A DNA stretch of 64,000 bases from Sparassis latifolia (taxonomy: Eukaryota > Basidiomycota > Agaricomycetes > Polyporales > Sparassidaceae): the NCBI GenBank assembly GCA_018466975.1, contig CM031560.1:248001-312000 (forward strand). Reading direction: 5' to 3'. The position numbers and the translations under genes were made by a program. Position 1 is the stretch's first letter; every line of letters begins with the position of its first letter. Below, piece after piece: positions 53,191 to 64,000 of the stretch. The notes beneath the pieces were generated by a model. It saw only the letters and a list, made by a program, of their open reading frames with translations, made no database searches and was not told the DNA's origin.

Positions 53191-54894
53191 GCCTGCCGCG
53201 CGCAATCCCGTCTGTTCTCGGTTCTGTCTGCTACCCAGCGCTTTCCGTCGAGCTACCCTTCGCGTGGCGCATTATACCTGACCGTGGTGGCTCCCTCCGA
53301 TATAAGATTTCTTTCTATGTTCTTTTTTCTTGTGCTTTCGGCGCGCTTGCGCTGTCAGTGTTGTTTTAGTCGCTGTCGATGCTGTACTCGGCTACATTTC
53401 TTATGTACGAATTCATGCCCTTTTTATACGACCCACGCCATTGCTCTACCAAGTTTCAACGTCGCCCTCAATGCGTTCCAACGTTCAGTCTTCCACTTTC
53501 TGAGAGTCAGAGCTCGGGCATACATCGAGCGCCTTCCGATACCCTCGAACTCGAGCATCTCACCAGCGCAACGCCGGCACCCTTCGATCATTTGCGTCAT
53601 GCATTCATTCACGTCCTCGGTACGTCCTCGACCGCTGAAGCGGATCCGGGACCTGACCCTAGGTCTGCATACGCATCCGCAGGAACTTACGCAGTCCTCG
53701 CCGTACCACTAATCCTCCCAACGGCGCCATCCCATCTCAGATCGAATAACCATGCGTCATTTATTCGTTCTTCACCAAGCACAAGCACCAGGACACCGCG
53801 AGTCTGTCGCGTGCACCACGCCATCCCGTATGCGTACGGTGTCATTCACGTCGTCGAGCACTGAGCGCCGAATCGGATCCGGGACCTCATCCTGCACTTG
53901 CACCCGCACCAACTTACACAATCATCGCCGCACAGCCAATCCTCCTGACTGTGCCATCCCGTACGCGCGTGCGTGCGTGCGGCGGCACTATTCGATATTC
54001 GGCATCTACGTACTTGAGCGCGGTGATCGTGTCACAGAGCGGATTCGACTTGAGGGTCCCTCGTCCTACATTCGCATGCAGTAAGTACTTGCATGAGTCG
54101 AACGAAGTAGTACCGCTAATTCTCCAGTGACGACTTAAATACATGAGAGCCCCCATGCCATCACACGCGCACACGCACCGGAGGCAGTACGGTATTGCCT
54201 GCAGAGGCGAACCGCTGGTCTGGCGTGCTTAGGGAGCATGGAAGGCCCGGCGGGGGCACCAATCCTGAGTAGGGGTGCTGTCATTGTGGCAGAAATTTGA
54301 GTGGCAAGGACAGGAGGAGAGGAGACAGATGGAGAAGAGGAGGAGGGCGGTGAATCTGGTAAGTCGCCCAGTATACAACGAGCACCTGGAGCAGGTCCGA
54401 AATCGGTGTTGGTAAACGAATATTATAATATCTTTACCCGAGCGGTCGTAGAGACTGCAGCGGTGTCGATGGAAAATAACCTGGAAAGCAGAACGGTGAG
54501 ACGCGTGCCAATTGTCGTCAGTGAGTAGTCTTGCAAGCCAGCGCGGGAGGGATGGTATTCTACTGGTCAGGGGTGAGTGTTATCAGATCAGTGGCGAACC
54601 ACATCTGATTCCTGGACAGGTTTTTTTTTGAATTTTTCCTGCCAGGTTTTAACCTTTGATCTGCCTTCTTTTTGTGGAATTGGCCGTGAGCTGCGGTTGA
54701 GGAGTATGAGGCTTTCGGAGCGGCATTGATTACTGATGCGTCGCTGTAGTAATACACATCGTGATTGCGTAGTACATTATTACTGGTCTAGTTTATCACA
54801 TACTTACTACAGTGGCAGCCCGGCGTTCCTAACTGGGACCCATGCCGGTAAATACACCACTACAGATCGAGATCGCGTTCGTGATGTAAAATGT
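53191..54894. other. Spacer between units 2 and 3
   Basis: No supported gene. Holds an imperfect direct duplication: about 53620-53740 and 53850-53970 share GGATCCGGGACCT, CGCA..AACTTACGCAGTC-like and CCAATCCTCC-like words in order. Confidence 0.5.
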
Positions 54895-54895
54895 G

Positions 54896-57152
54896 CTACG
54901 AGCGCTTATTTGGGCTTGACTCTCTCAGCCCGCGTATTGTGTACTGACTCTGAGATCTCTCCAGGACCTAGTATAGCCTGCTATTCTGTCGCTGGTTGGC
55001 AGTCATTACACGGACGGAGGTGAGTACTGTCCTCTCCCCTATGCCATTCTCCGCCCCTGTGACGCTCTGCTGTAACGGTCGACGCTACATCCGGATCTAG
55101 CGGTTCTGTCACGTTATGGTGTACTCTCGTTGGCGTGCCGTATAAGGTCGGGTGTGGGATATGTGTATGGAGGAGTCTTTGAAAATCTAAAGAGGTGTGT
55201 GAATGGTGAACTTTTTCTCCGAGAGCTTGAGTCAGTAACAGTGCATACGGCTGGCAGCGTTGGCAGTTTGTAATTTGAAGGCTGTCGTACGTAGAAGTTG
55301 CGCACTGCCTTAACCCGGGTTCCTTTAATCTATGTCAACGCGAGTGTACCGAACGCTACCCAATTTACTGGTATTCGAAACGTTCCCTGCGACGGCACGC
55401 GGGTAAACCTTTGTTATGGTTTTGTTTAATGAGGAGTCCTCAAGGCTTCATTCTTCGTAGTTCATCCCTGTGTTTCGTTCTAATTCCTCCTCCAGACACT
55501 TGCATCTCAAGTCGACATCGTTTCATCTGTCTCCTCCCGCTGGTATGTACCTCGACCCTTCCTGCCATAACAACCGCTGCCCGTTGAGCCTCCAGCGAAG
55601 CAGGAGAACTTCCGAACGAGAACATTTGATAGCATTACAGGGCACGAATCTTCAGAAAGATCGTTGTGACCGAGAATAAGACACCGCACATGCATCTGAT
55701 ATAAGTCGCGCTTATCCGAGGTGCTCATATTAGCGTTTATGCCCCCGTTTCTCTCCGTCTCGTCGCGCGCCTTGCTGATCTGATGTTCTACCTCCGCAGA
55801 GTGCACTGGTATAATCCCGATACCATGACTCCGGCACAGAAGACACTCGAAGGCAACGGCTTTCTCATCGCGATCTCAACAGCACGCTTGCCGCACGAAA
55901 GCTGACTCGTGATCGCAGTCGAAAAATGTCGTTCGACTTCCTCCAATTCCTCCTGATACGAAGCGTCGTCGTATTTCTGTAAGCAGAATTCGGATGCTAA
56001 TGGATCGGCCCAGCGTCCTTGCAATTGTGCTAACGGATCTTGAAGTCAATTCGTCGTTCTCAAGATAATGATGAAAGGTAAAGGATGGTATGTACCATGC
56101 TGACCATTCGCACATCTGTGAGGTCGTTGGTCACAGTGGACAAGTGTCCACGTCTGCAGCTTAGGTATCAAAAGTGCGCTTATCTCCATCAATGCGGTAC
56201 CTATGCCGCCTGGCTTCCGGCTGCCAAAGGACCATGGCAAACATGTACTACGAGCAGATATTGTTTTCGGGTATGGTCGCTCAAACTCAGGCGGTGAGTC
56301 CTTCGCAGCTGCAATGACTCCTAAAGCTTATTTTGATCCAAGATTAAAGACTGCCGAAAATCTGTCATGCAGCTGGACCAGCACCTTATGGCGCGCATTT
56401 TTGCAGTGAAGAAGTTCATCGTGTATTCGTGTTCTTCTTCTGGCTCATAAGTTGACTCAGGTCTTCATTCAGACTACTGCACAGTAAGAGCTGGTCCTGC
56501 ACCAATATTGACATCACCCGACTTCTTTCGCCGCGCATCTTCTCTCCGCAAGTTCTGCATACCCTTCCCTCTCAATTCGCGGAATACTACTGCATTACTG
56601 TCGGCGTACCACTTCACGGCGTTCCCTCGAGCGCGGCGATATACCCGAGAGTGTCTGAGGCCAGGTAATCCATGCAAGTAACTTGGAGACTGAGATTCCA
56701 CCGTCGGACCTCGTTGTATCGCAAACCCCTTTGATAGGCATTCTGTCTATCGCTTTCAGCTTCTTCACTTGTTCTCGTTGCCACTAAGTTCATTTGGAGA
56801 GCTGGGACTAGATTAAAATTCCGTGCTTCAGCCCGACATTGTACAGGTACTACGGCTTCAGTGCTGGCTGCAAGGCCACTCTGCGACCTCGAGCAGCGCA
56901 AGTACGCGGAGGTGGATACAGTTACACTGTGTTGTGTGAGGTGAATTTAGATCTGCATGCTGTCGGTTTACTGTCATCATAGTACAAACCATGTTGTTCT
57001 CACACAGGGGAAGTCATTCAGCTGTATGGTTGTTGGATATTCTCGAAACGAGAATAAGGGCACAAGAGTTATACAAAGCAGTCGTATGTACTTCAACTTC
57101 TAATGTGATATGAAAACCATTTCCCCCAGACAGTAGTATGGCTCTGTGCACC
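54896..57152. other. Unit 3, non-coding block
   Basis: 54.9-55.6 kb resembles unit 2; 55.74-56.1 kb resembles units 1 and 2 more loosely. Nothing coding is conserved. Confidence 0.4.
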
Positions 57153-59140
57153 TCACAGACCACCAGTGACACCCTTGCAATGGTTCATGTGCCTCCAAAG
57201 CGAATCCAACCTCGAAAAGGTCCTTCTGCACTTGTCACACATCGTAGTTGCAGGCCGCAAATGGGTCGATGCTACGTGTATGCCGTAGCTGCCCTGCATC
57301 ATCCGACGTCCGCATAGTCCTTGCTCGGTGTTCCACCTACACTCCCCAGGGCACTCCCGAACCCAGATTCCATTGCCGTGTTTTGCTCGAATATGACGTT
57401 GTATGCCGCCTGGGGAGATATCGTTCAACTGGATGCCACACTCCCCCCAGTGGCAACGTGGAGGCAGATCATTAGCGAACACCACAATCACATGGACACC
57501 TCGCCGTCGCAAGGCATCCAGACTGCCCGAAATGCACCGCTTCTCTTGCTCGGTAAAGATTCTGTCTTGAATCGCCAGCTCGAACTTCCGTAGTGTGATA
57601 AACTGCTGCTCGTCCAGGATACGGGCCGCACTCTCCCACTTGCGTTCCGCTTTTCCTAGATACATCACTATGCTGAGTTCATGGAGGTGGCAATTTGGTG
57701 AAATGATGTGCAGGATCTCGGCCAAAGACATCCTATGCACCCACCGCAAATTGAGGTTGCAAAGTCCAGTGAAACGGCCGACATTCAAGTCCTGCACTGT
57801 GGATGATATTATGTCTCAGGATGCCACTGTAATGTAGGTTATAATACTCACCATCAGAGGCAGTCAGCGCATACAGAGCTAAATATAGAGACTCCAGACT
57901 AGTTCCGACGTGTTGGAGTAAGTTTGTCAGAGGAGCTGAAGTTTTGCGGGAAAAATTATTCACGGCTAGTGACTGTAGACTCCGGATGGATGCTGGCATC
58001 AATACCAGCCATTCGAGAAGTGCGGCTTGTAAACTTAGTGATCGTTTGTAACCATGATCACAGAAGAGGGAAATTCTGGTGAGTGCAGAAAATCGCGATG
58101 TCGCAGTAGTAATTGGGAATGCCTCAGATGTCTTCATTGATAAATTCTTCACCCCTAGCATCTGCAGCCGAGGTAGTGCACAGATAAGACGTTGAAATTG
58201 GCAGAAATTGCGGAATTTGCAGTCAGATAATGTCAGCTTGGTAATGCATCCAAGCTGAGTGAAGCCAATTAGCAGTATGTGTCGATGCATAACAACTGCA
58301 TCCCATCTGATGTATCGGATATGCAACTCCTGGACTGCTGAGAATGCTCGTCCAAGGACAAAGGGTAATCGATGGACCCATGCAGGCTTTGAATCCTCCA
58401 GATGCAGTGTGCGCACCGATTGCAGACTACATGCCATATGCAGGATCCTTGATGCCCGCACAAGGGCTTCGAAGTGCTTGTTGGATTGCACACTTTGTCT
58501 AGAGCCATAAAGACGATAACGGCTAGCTGGGAACCATGCACGACAAACAAGAGCACAGCTGTACAGCGTCTGCTGATCGGGGAAGCTGAAATCTGGCTTG
58601 CCGCCCACAAAGTCAAGTATGCAGTCCATCAGCTCGGGGGGGAGCCTTGGTATCTTGATGTACTATGGATGAGAATGTTGATCATCGCACAGACAGCAGT
58701 CAATACTCGGATCGGGGAATAAGATTTAGGTGGCGTACCGGTATGCATTCCCAGATTGCAGCCTCCCAATGTTCAAGGTACCGTTTGTACATACTACGAG
58801 GATGAACATCTTTCTGAACTAGAGGATGCAAGACAACATGTCATGTCAGTCATACCCTTCAAGAATTTAGGAATAGGGACCTACTGGGCGAGGCGAATTT
58901 GGGCAAGGCAGGTTCGGCCAGGGAGGAACTCATCGGGTTGAATTCGGGATAGGCAAATTCATACGAGGGAAGTTTGGGAAAGGGGAGCTCGGACCAGGTG
59001 AGTTCGGGCGAGGTCAGTGCAGGAGAGGCAAATTCGGATGGGGCGAGTTCGGGCGAGGTCAGTGCAGGAGAGGCAAATTCGGATGGGGCGAGTTCGGACA
59101 CGGTGAGTTCGGGCAAAGCGAGTTCGGACCAGGAGCTCAT
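57153..59140 (-). CDS. F-box protein fused to C2H2-type zinc fingers, copy 3
   Basis: Four exons: 58885-59140, 58739-58818, 57852-58662 and 57153-57796; introns of 66, 76 and 55 nt; 1791 nt, about 596 residues, open throughout. Exon 1 holds the longest pentapeptide-like array of the three copies (ELALP, EFASP, ALTSP, ELAPS words, including an exact 54-bp tandem repetition on the DNA). Exon 2 ends WEAAIWECIP, and exon 3 begins with the F-box IPRLPPELMDCILDFV. The tail follows copies 1 and 2 as far as LDALRRRGVHV (about 57485) and then becomes unrelated: C-x4-C-x14-H-x4-H (CHWGECG ... HIRAKH), a C-x8-C-x11-H-x4-H element (ending HVASTH) and a terminal C-x2-C-x12-H-x3-C element (CDKCRRTF ... HMNHC). 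Similar finger arrays occur as separate proteins in polypores, as I remember. The fusion could join substrate capture to DNA or protein binding; function unknown. Confidence 0.8.
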
Positions 59141-60961
59141 TGTGTCGAGTGAGGGGGTTTAGATGAGGAAGAACTCGAGAAGTGAAGGAAGGGGGGTTGG
59201 ACGACAAACTCAAGAAAAGACAGGGTATCAACTCACGTGCCTCGAACATGCATACTTGGTGTGTTGATAGCCATGCATCAAAAGCACGCGCATAGGCTAT
59301 CATGTATGGAAGCGATGGAATCGGAGTGGTGCCATCCAAGCCCAGAGGAACGGGACACGACGAAACATGCTTCCTACATGATGAACCTTAACAAATGGGT
59401 GGTCCATCACGGCAAATAGCAGATAGACGCACGCATATCTGTATAGATTTGAAAGAGGCCATGCGCGTGCTCCATCGACTTGTATTGAGAAGGACTGCTG
59501 CAGAGCCGGAGCACAGGACGTGCTGCTACGAACAGTTCCTCGAGCTCCTTATCAGCTGCCCTACACCGCAAGGCTGTCCGCGACTGCGGAACAAACACTA
59601 ACGAATACCACACACACCTACCCGGGGAAGAACCTATGAGACATCGGCTATTACCGCTGACTGGGACTGGATCGATTGCGCACCGGCGAGGGCGTGTAGG
59701 TGAGAACCTGTGCTCCGGAAATTAACTGGGTGGTCCTAGGGTTCGCGTTATATCTAATATTGGATGCAACCGTGCATGAGTGCGCTGAACAACGAAGCCC
59801 TGCAGGCAACGTTCGTCGCAGATATGGCGTCAGCGAGGGGATCATGAACTGGAAAACATGCAGTGAACGTTGAGTGCGCACTGACACCATCGTCTTCGCT
59901 TCGCGATAGACCTATGCCCATACTCCGGGACCTACAAGGTGATCTCTACACAAGGTGACTGAGCGGAGGAGAGGTCCTCGTGCAACTGAAACCTTTTGCA
60001 CAAGAATGTGCAGGGGGTGCGCCTGCTGTCACTATTCGCGCTCGACGAGTGGCAAACCTTTCGAAGATGAAGGAGAGGGATTGTACACTTTGAGACGCCG
60101 GTCCGGGGAGCTCACGTTGTGTGCTGACATGACGAGAGATCTACGGCATGTCGAGTAATCCCATTTTCTGGGAAATCGGGGGAGCCGTGAGATGTTAAGG
60201 GGGAGGGACTACAATAGTTAGAGAACTCACATGTATCCCGCTCGACAATCGCTGCATAACCGGAACGCGTAAGAGCGGCCGTAATCGAAGGTTAGCGCGT
60301 ACACATAGCCATCGCTCACTGCGCAAAGCGTCCGCGAGCCTCGCGATCGTAGCTGGAACGGTTGTGCTGAAAGTGAGGACGAAAGGGAAATCTCGGTGTC
60401 GGCGAAGTGTCCCCGATAGTATAGGCGAACGGACAAGGAATTGGAATGAAGGTCTTGCGTGCAGCGTATAAGTCACAATTATCATAACAAGAGTCGAAAA
60501 ATATCTTTCCATGACGCACTTCGGGTTGCTTCCTCCGGTCCGTTCAACATCAGCATTGGGTCAAGGGCGTAGCTAGATGGTATTCATGAAGGAGAGAGAA
60601 TAGGAATATCGCAACGAGGGAGAATCGATGTATTCGCAAGTCTAGCTGATATATGCACAAATCTCTTGCAGAATCACATACACGAAATTGCTGTCACTGA
60701 GTCCTTGAAAAGGTAGAGTCAAAGACGGGTGATCGTAAACCAGGAAACGTACGTCTTTATCCCAAGTCCCAACGGCCGATACCTTCCCTCTGCGCCGCAC
60801 TCGAAACTACAATTGTAGTCCAAGAAACTCCTGGGTCAGTGCGTATTGGCGATCCTCCCGTCAGCGGCGTAGGCGAACTGAGGGCACCCTAGTCAGCCAT
60901 AAAACAGGACAAGCTTTGAACGACGCACCTTCCCCCATGGCCAGGAATACTCACCTGGGAC
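59141..60961. other. Unit 3, block upstream of the F-box gene
   Basis: Conserved with 41.1-42.7 and 50.3-51.95 kb. The minus frame at 60195-60512 (LRRHRDFPFVLTFSTTVPAT) is the best-preserved version of a possible shared coding remnant; no recognised family. Confidence 0.45.
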
Positions 60962-61832
60962 CAAGGGGCATGCATAAATCGGATTTAAGACACAGGGTCA
61001 GAAAATCCGGTTAAGCACCCTTGAGACCCCCCCCCTCCCCCCGTGGAAATTTCCCACAGTCCATATATGGAAGGTTTCTGTATGTTTTCGCGTGGAGAGT
61101 AGAGACAAAGGTTTTTCGATGCATATACTATCAATATAGCTCTGTAACTACACGCGGATCAATACATTGTTCTCCTTCTCTTGTGCGCATGAGATTTCTG
61201 ATATTTTGCATGGCATTCATCCATGCAAAACCATGGGCCTTTCGGTGGCTCCAGGAGGTCGACACATTCAAAGTGGTACTGACAGCAGGATAACGCGGAC
61301 GTGAGATGCAACGACGAAAAATAATGATAAGTTAACACACCCATTGCTTACAGCCAGATGTACTGCCTCCCCCGATTCAGGACCTTGACACCAGCAGAAC
61401 GTCTCCTCGTGGGATTCCGAGTTTACTGGCTCCGTCGAGTGCTGGGTTGCTATGTCGATGTCCAAATCCTCTTCGCTCTCAGGTAGAAGCTTAGGATCAA
61501 TAGGAATATCCAACCGGTTGGTCACAGGTTGAGCCCGCAACGCTAGATCAGGACCGTCCAGCTGATAGGTAGATGGCTCGCCCGTGGGACTCGAGGGTAA
61601 CAGCTAAAGATTTGAGATGTTGGTGTTAGAGTAATGAAAACAATTAAAGCTTAAAGGACTGTGCTCACCACAACTTATATTCGTGAGACTGCTGGCCCCT
61701 TCCAACCGACATGGTGCTTAGGATATTTTATGCAGGTTTTAAATATATATATATAATTTCCGGTTAAGGGCCTCGGAGGCCCCCCCCCTCCCCCTACCCT
61801 GTGTCTCGGAATCTGCCGGTGCATGCCCCTTG
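60962..61832. mobile_element. Non-autonomous hAT-like element
   Basis: An 871-bp insertion beginning CAAGGGGCATGCA and ending GCATGCCCCTTG, flanked by a perfect 8-bp duplication CCTGGGAC (60954-60961 and 61833-61840). Unit 2 has a single CCTGGGAC at the homologous site. Eight-bp duplications with short CARGG-type ends are typical of hAT transposons. Inside are C-runs near both ends and a minus-strand frame at 61268-61540 (acidic, LLPESEEDLDIDIATQHSTE) that may be a captured or residual coding fragment. Confidence 0.85.
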
Positions 61833-64000
61833 CCTGGGACACATACAGCGTGCCGTGAGGAGTCTCGGAAGCACGTCACGTCGCACGTGATCGTGACAGA
61901 CACGAGACGCCACGGTCCGGCTACTCCGAGTCACCCTCCCCATCACCTTCCTCCGCCAGATTGACAGTCCTGTCACGCCGGTCACGCCCGGAATTACAGT
62001 CCGTTTACAGTCCCTCCTGCCTAGTCCGTCCAATGTCCTCGATATCAAATCACCTGGAAATCCGCAAATGACTACGGAAAATTAAACATCCCTGGGCCGA
62101 AAGGTATATATGATACTGCTCCTGCTATTGCACTAACGCAACACCTTGCCGCTCTCCACTGTCTGAGCATGCGCCAGCACGAGTCCAAATGCCCCTTCTC
62201 GATTGCTCCCCGCCGAGAACGCCTCAGCGTCGTCGTCGTCCACGGTTACTCCTGTACATCCCCGCCCCGTGACCTCACGGCCATCTCGGAAGAAGCTCGT
62301 CGCGCAGCCGCACGCCTTGGGCTACCAGTACTCCGCCCCGCTCTTGCTCGACGAGCTCCCTCGAGCCACCCCCGCCCTCCCATGCTCCGCAGTATTGGAT
62401 TATGTTTCATTCTATACGCTAGGCTCGATGCTCTCATCTCCCCCGCAACTTCTTGGCCCGCTGGAGGCCTATGGATGGGTACGGATTTCGGACCGGAACG
62501 TCTAAGACGTGGACGTGGGTGTGGGTTGTGTTGTTGAATGTGGACGTATCATGATCAGAAAAGGTGGGTAACTATTTCACCGGCTTGACGTAGGCAACTT
62601 ACTGGTTCTACCATGTCGGCGTTGCGACACCACACTACATCTAACACGCAGGACCCATTCTACTTACCAACGTTAGGACGCAGGCTTGGCATTTCTGGCA
62701 AAGACCTCAACATGCTCCACCCATGATCAAGGTAACATTCAACCTCCGATCGTCTCGCATGCCCTCTATTCGGCGACACTGTACCTGTCCGGTAGCACGA
62801 CGATCTATGCTCTGCCGGAGACACCGCTTATTCGAGAGTGCTCCACCTTTGCACGTCGTACCTAGTCTTTTTCTGCCTATGTGTTGATATCGTATACTGA
62901 TTCTCTTACACAATGCCCGCTTAATACAGCATCGTTTGTGTCGCCATCTCGCGCTGGCATGCACCTGAATATGCTGGTCTATTCTAAGTTAGTGCATACG
63001 CTGACGCTGCGATTGACCGGGAGGAAGATCTATGAAGGGCGGCTCCGATATCGACTGCGGAGGCAGATAACGAGAGGCGGCACGACGTGCGCTCCTCATC
63101 AGTAAGGTCGCTCCAGCTCGTCAACACGCATCTTCCTGGAGGTACACGTGTGTGAGTGCTTCGCCAGCTCGTGTCTCTCGAATAACCGTTTCTCTATTCA
63201 TGCGGATGACGTGCTCTGTGTCCCGTGTCGCCCGTCGCCAACCTGGCGCTTCCATCGGAAGTGTCCAATGTGGGATCTACGTGCACTCTGCACGAGGGCC
63301 CGATGTTCAATTGTTCTCATTGTTACAGCCCTTTCTACGCACGCATGACATGGCGGCGCTTGACCACACACTCCCACTGGAGGGCACGTACGATACTTGT
63401 CGCGATCAAGCGTTTCGCAGCTCAAAACCTTTTGAATTCACTCTATATATAAAGTCCATTGAAATCGAACAGAGCTGTATTACCGAAAGGTGCGGGTTAT
63501 GATTTCTCTGCTATCAATATAACAGGTGACAGCTCCATCCACGCAGTGTCATCCGAAGGCTATAGGCCGGGCAATACGCGCAAGCAGTCTCACGGATGAA
63601 GGCTCTTGACTACGACCGCCAGACCTCGTGGATAGCAGCCCCTCCATCGCAGTCTCGGTTCAAAATTTGTGTCGTTGCTTCGGCCTGCGGTACCAGAGGT
63701 AACTGTAGACATGGTGGGACGAACTGGTGGCACTGTGCGACTTCCTTCGTATGCACTACATTGACATCGAGGCTATGTGATAGGCACTCTACGATCTCGC
63801 GGAGCTCTGGTACGCGCAATGGGACCTAGGAGTGCTCGGCATGTGAGGAGGGGATTAGATTTGCGTATTGCCGATTTCTGCCATCGCAATATGGATCATG
63901 TCGTGGTCGCAGAGCGAGCGAGCGAGCTGCGGCGCGGTTTTATGAATTTATCCCCGAAATCTTCAATACGCCTTCGAAAGATGCACTATAAAGATCGTTT
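61833..64000. other. End of unit 3 and right edge of the window
   Basis: 61.85-62.15 kb is the shared promoter-like block; 62.16-62.37 kb is the decayed start of the zinc-cluster gene (SAPLLLDELP corresponds to unit 2). From 62.4 kb on, frames on both strands overlap without recognisable families; a plus frame at 63225-63452 has a Cys pair and His residues but the spacing does not fit a zinc finger. Confidence 0.4.

Larger units (their letters stand above)
54895..62365. repeat. Segmental duplication, unit 3
   Basis: Same block order as units 1 and 2; enlarged by the hAT-like element at 60962-61832. Ends in a decayed start of the zinc-cluster gene. Confidence 0.85.

Noticed and set aside
52420..53712. 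430-codon plus-strand open frame
   Set aside because: It overlaps the zinc-cluster sequence in a different frame and is a run of Arg/Ala/Ser/Pro typical of GC-rich out-of-frame reading; its hydrophobic part is the pyrimidine-rich intron.
63225..63452. Possible C2H2 zinc finger
   Set aside because: One C-x2-C pair is followed by His residues at a spacing of 15 and 1, outside the usual finger pattern, and no neighbouring exon supports it.

Overview
This window looks like a piece of a filamentous basidiomycete genome, most likely a wood-decay or polypore-type agaricomycete. Evidence: introns of about 46-76 nt with GT-AG ends, a fungal RAD6-type ubiquitin-conjugating enzyme, expanded F-box paralogues, a chromodomain Ty3/Gypsy retrotransposon, and a giant KDZ-type DNA transposon carrying a TET/JBP-like dioxygenase. 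No organism name can be read from the sequence, all gene identities rest on remembered family patterns, and no database search was possible.

Layout. 1-7.2 kb is ordinary genic DNA with one hypothetical gene (2005-3538, minus) and RAD6/UBC2 (5517-6114, plus; its first exon is only the ATG). 7244-15159 is a chromoviral Ty3/Gypsy element with two 640-bp LTRs, broken gag-pol, two extra 3' reading frames and a self-priming signature. It is followed by a 49-bp minisatellite (about 15.5-16.4 kb), a nucleotidyltransferase-like pseudogene (17.1-17.7 kb) and the 5' part of an interrupted gene (18.4-19.7 kb). 19742-37220 is one 17.5-kb composite DNA transposon. It has long inverted arms built of short subterminal repeats, a decayed KDZ transposase and an accessory gene on the minus strand, and a PHD-like accessory gene and a TET/JBP-like 2OG-Fe(II) dioxygenase on the plus strand. 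Its transposase is itself split by a 1429-bp foldback element with a 5-bp target duplication. A short coding remnant on the right flank (37.22-37.46 kb) may be the other half of the interrupted gene.

37.7-62.4 kb is a tandem segmental triplication of units of about 9 kb. Each unit carries a four-exon minus-strand F-box gene and, at its end, the start of a Zn(II)2Cys6-type regulator that survives best, as a pseudogene, in unit 2. The F-box copies have diverged: copy 1 has a nonsense codon, copy 2 is open throughout, and copy 3 has replaced its C-terminus with C2H2-type zinc fingers. Younger transposons landed in individual units: a TA-flanked inverted-repeat element with a CACTG foldback nested in it (unit 1), and an 871-bp hAT-like element with an 8-bp target duplication (unit 3, with the empty site visible in unit 2).

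How it fits together. The left half is a transposon-rich, CpG-eroded block next to conserved housekeeping DNA; the right half is a young, diversifying array of substrate-adaptor-type genes. Most substitutions between the two LTRs are CG-to-TG/CA changes, which suggests cytosine methylation. This is notable because the neighbouring giant transposon carries a relative of 5-methylcytosine oxidases.
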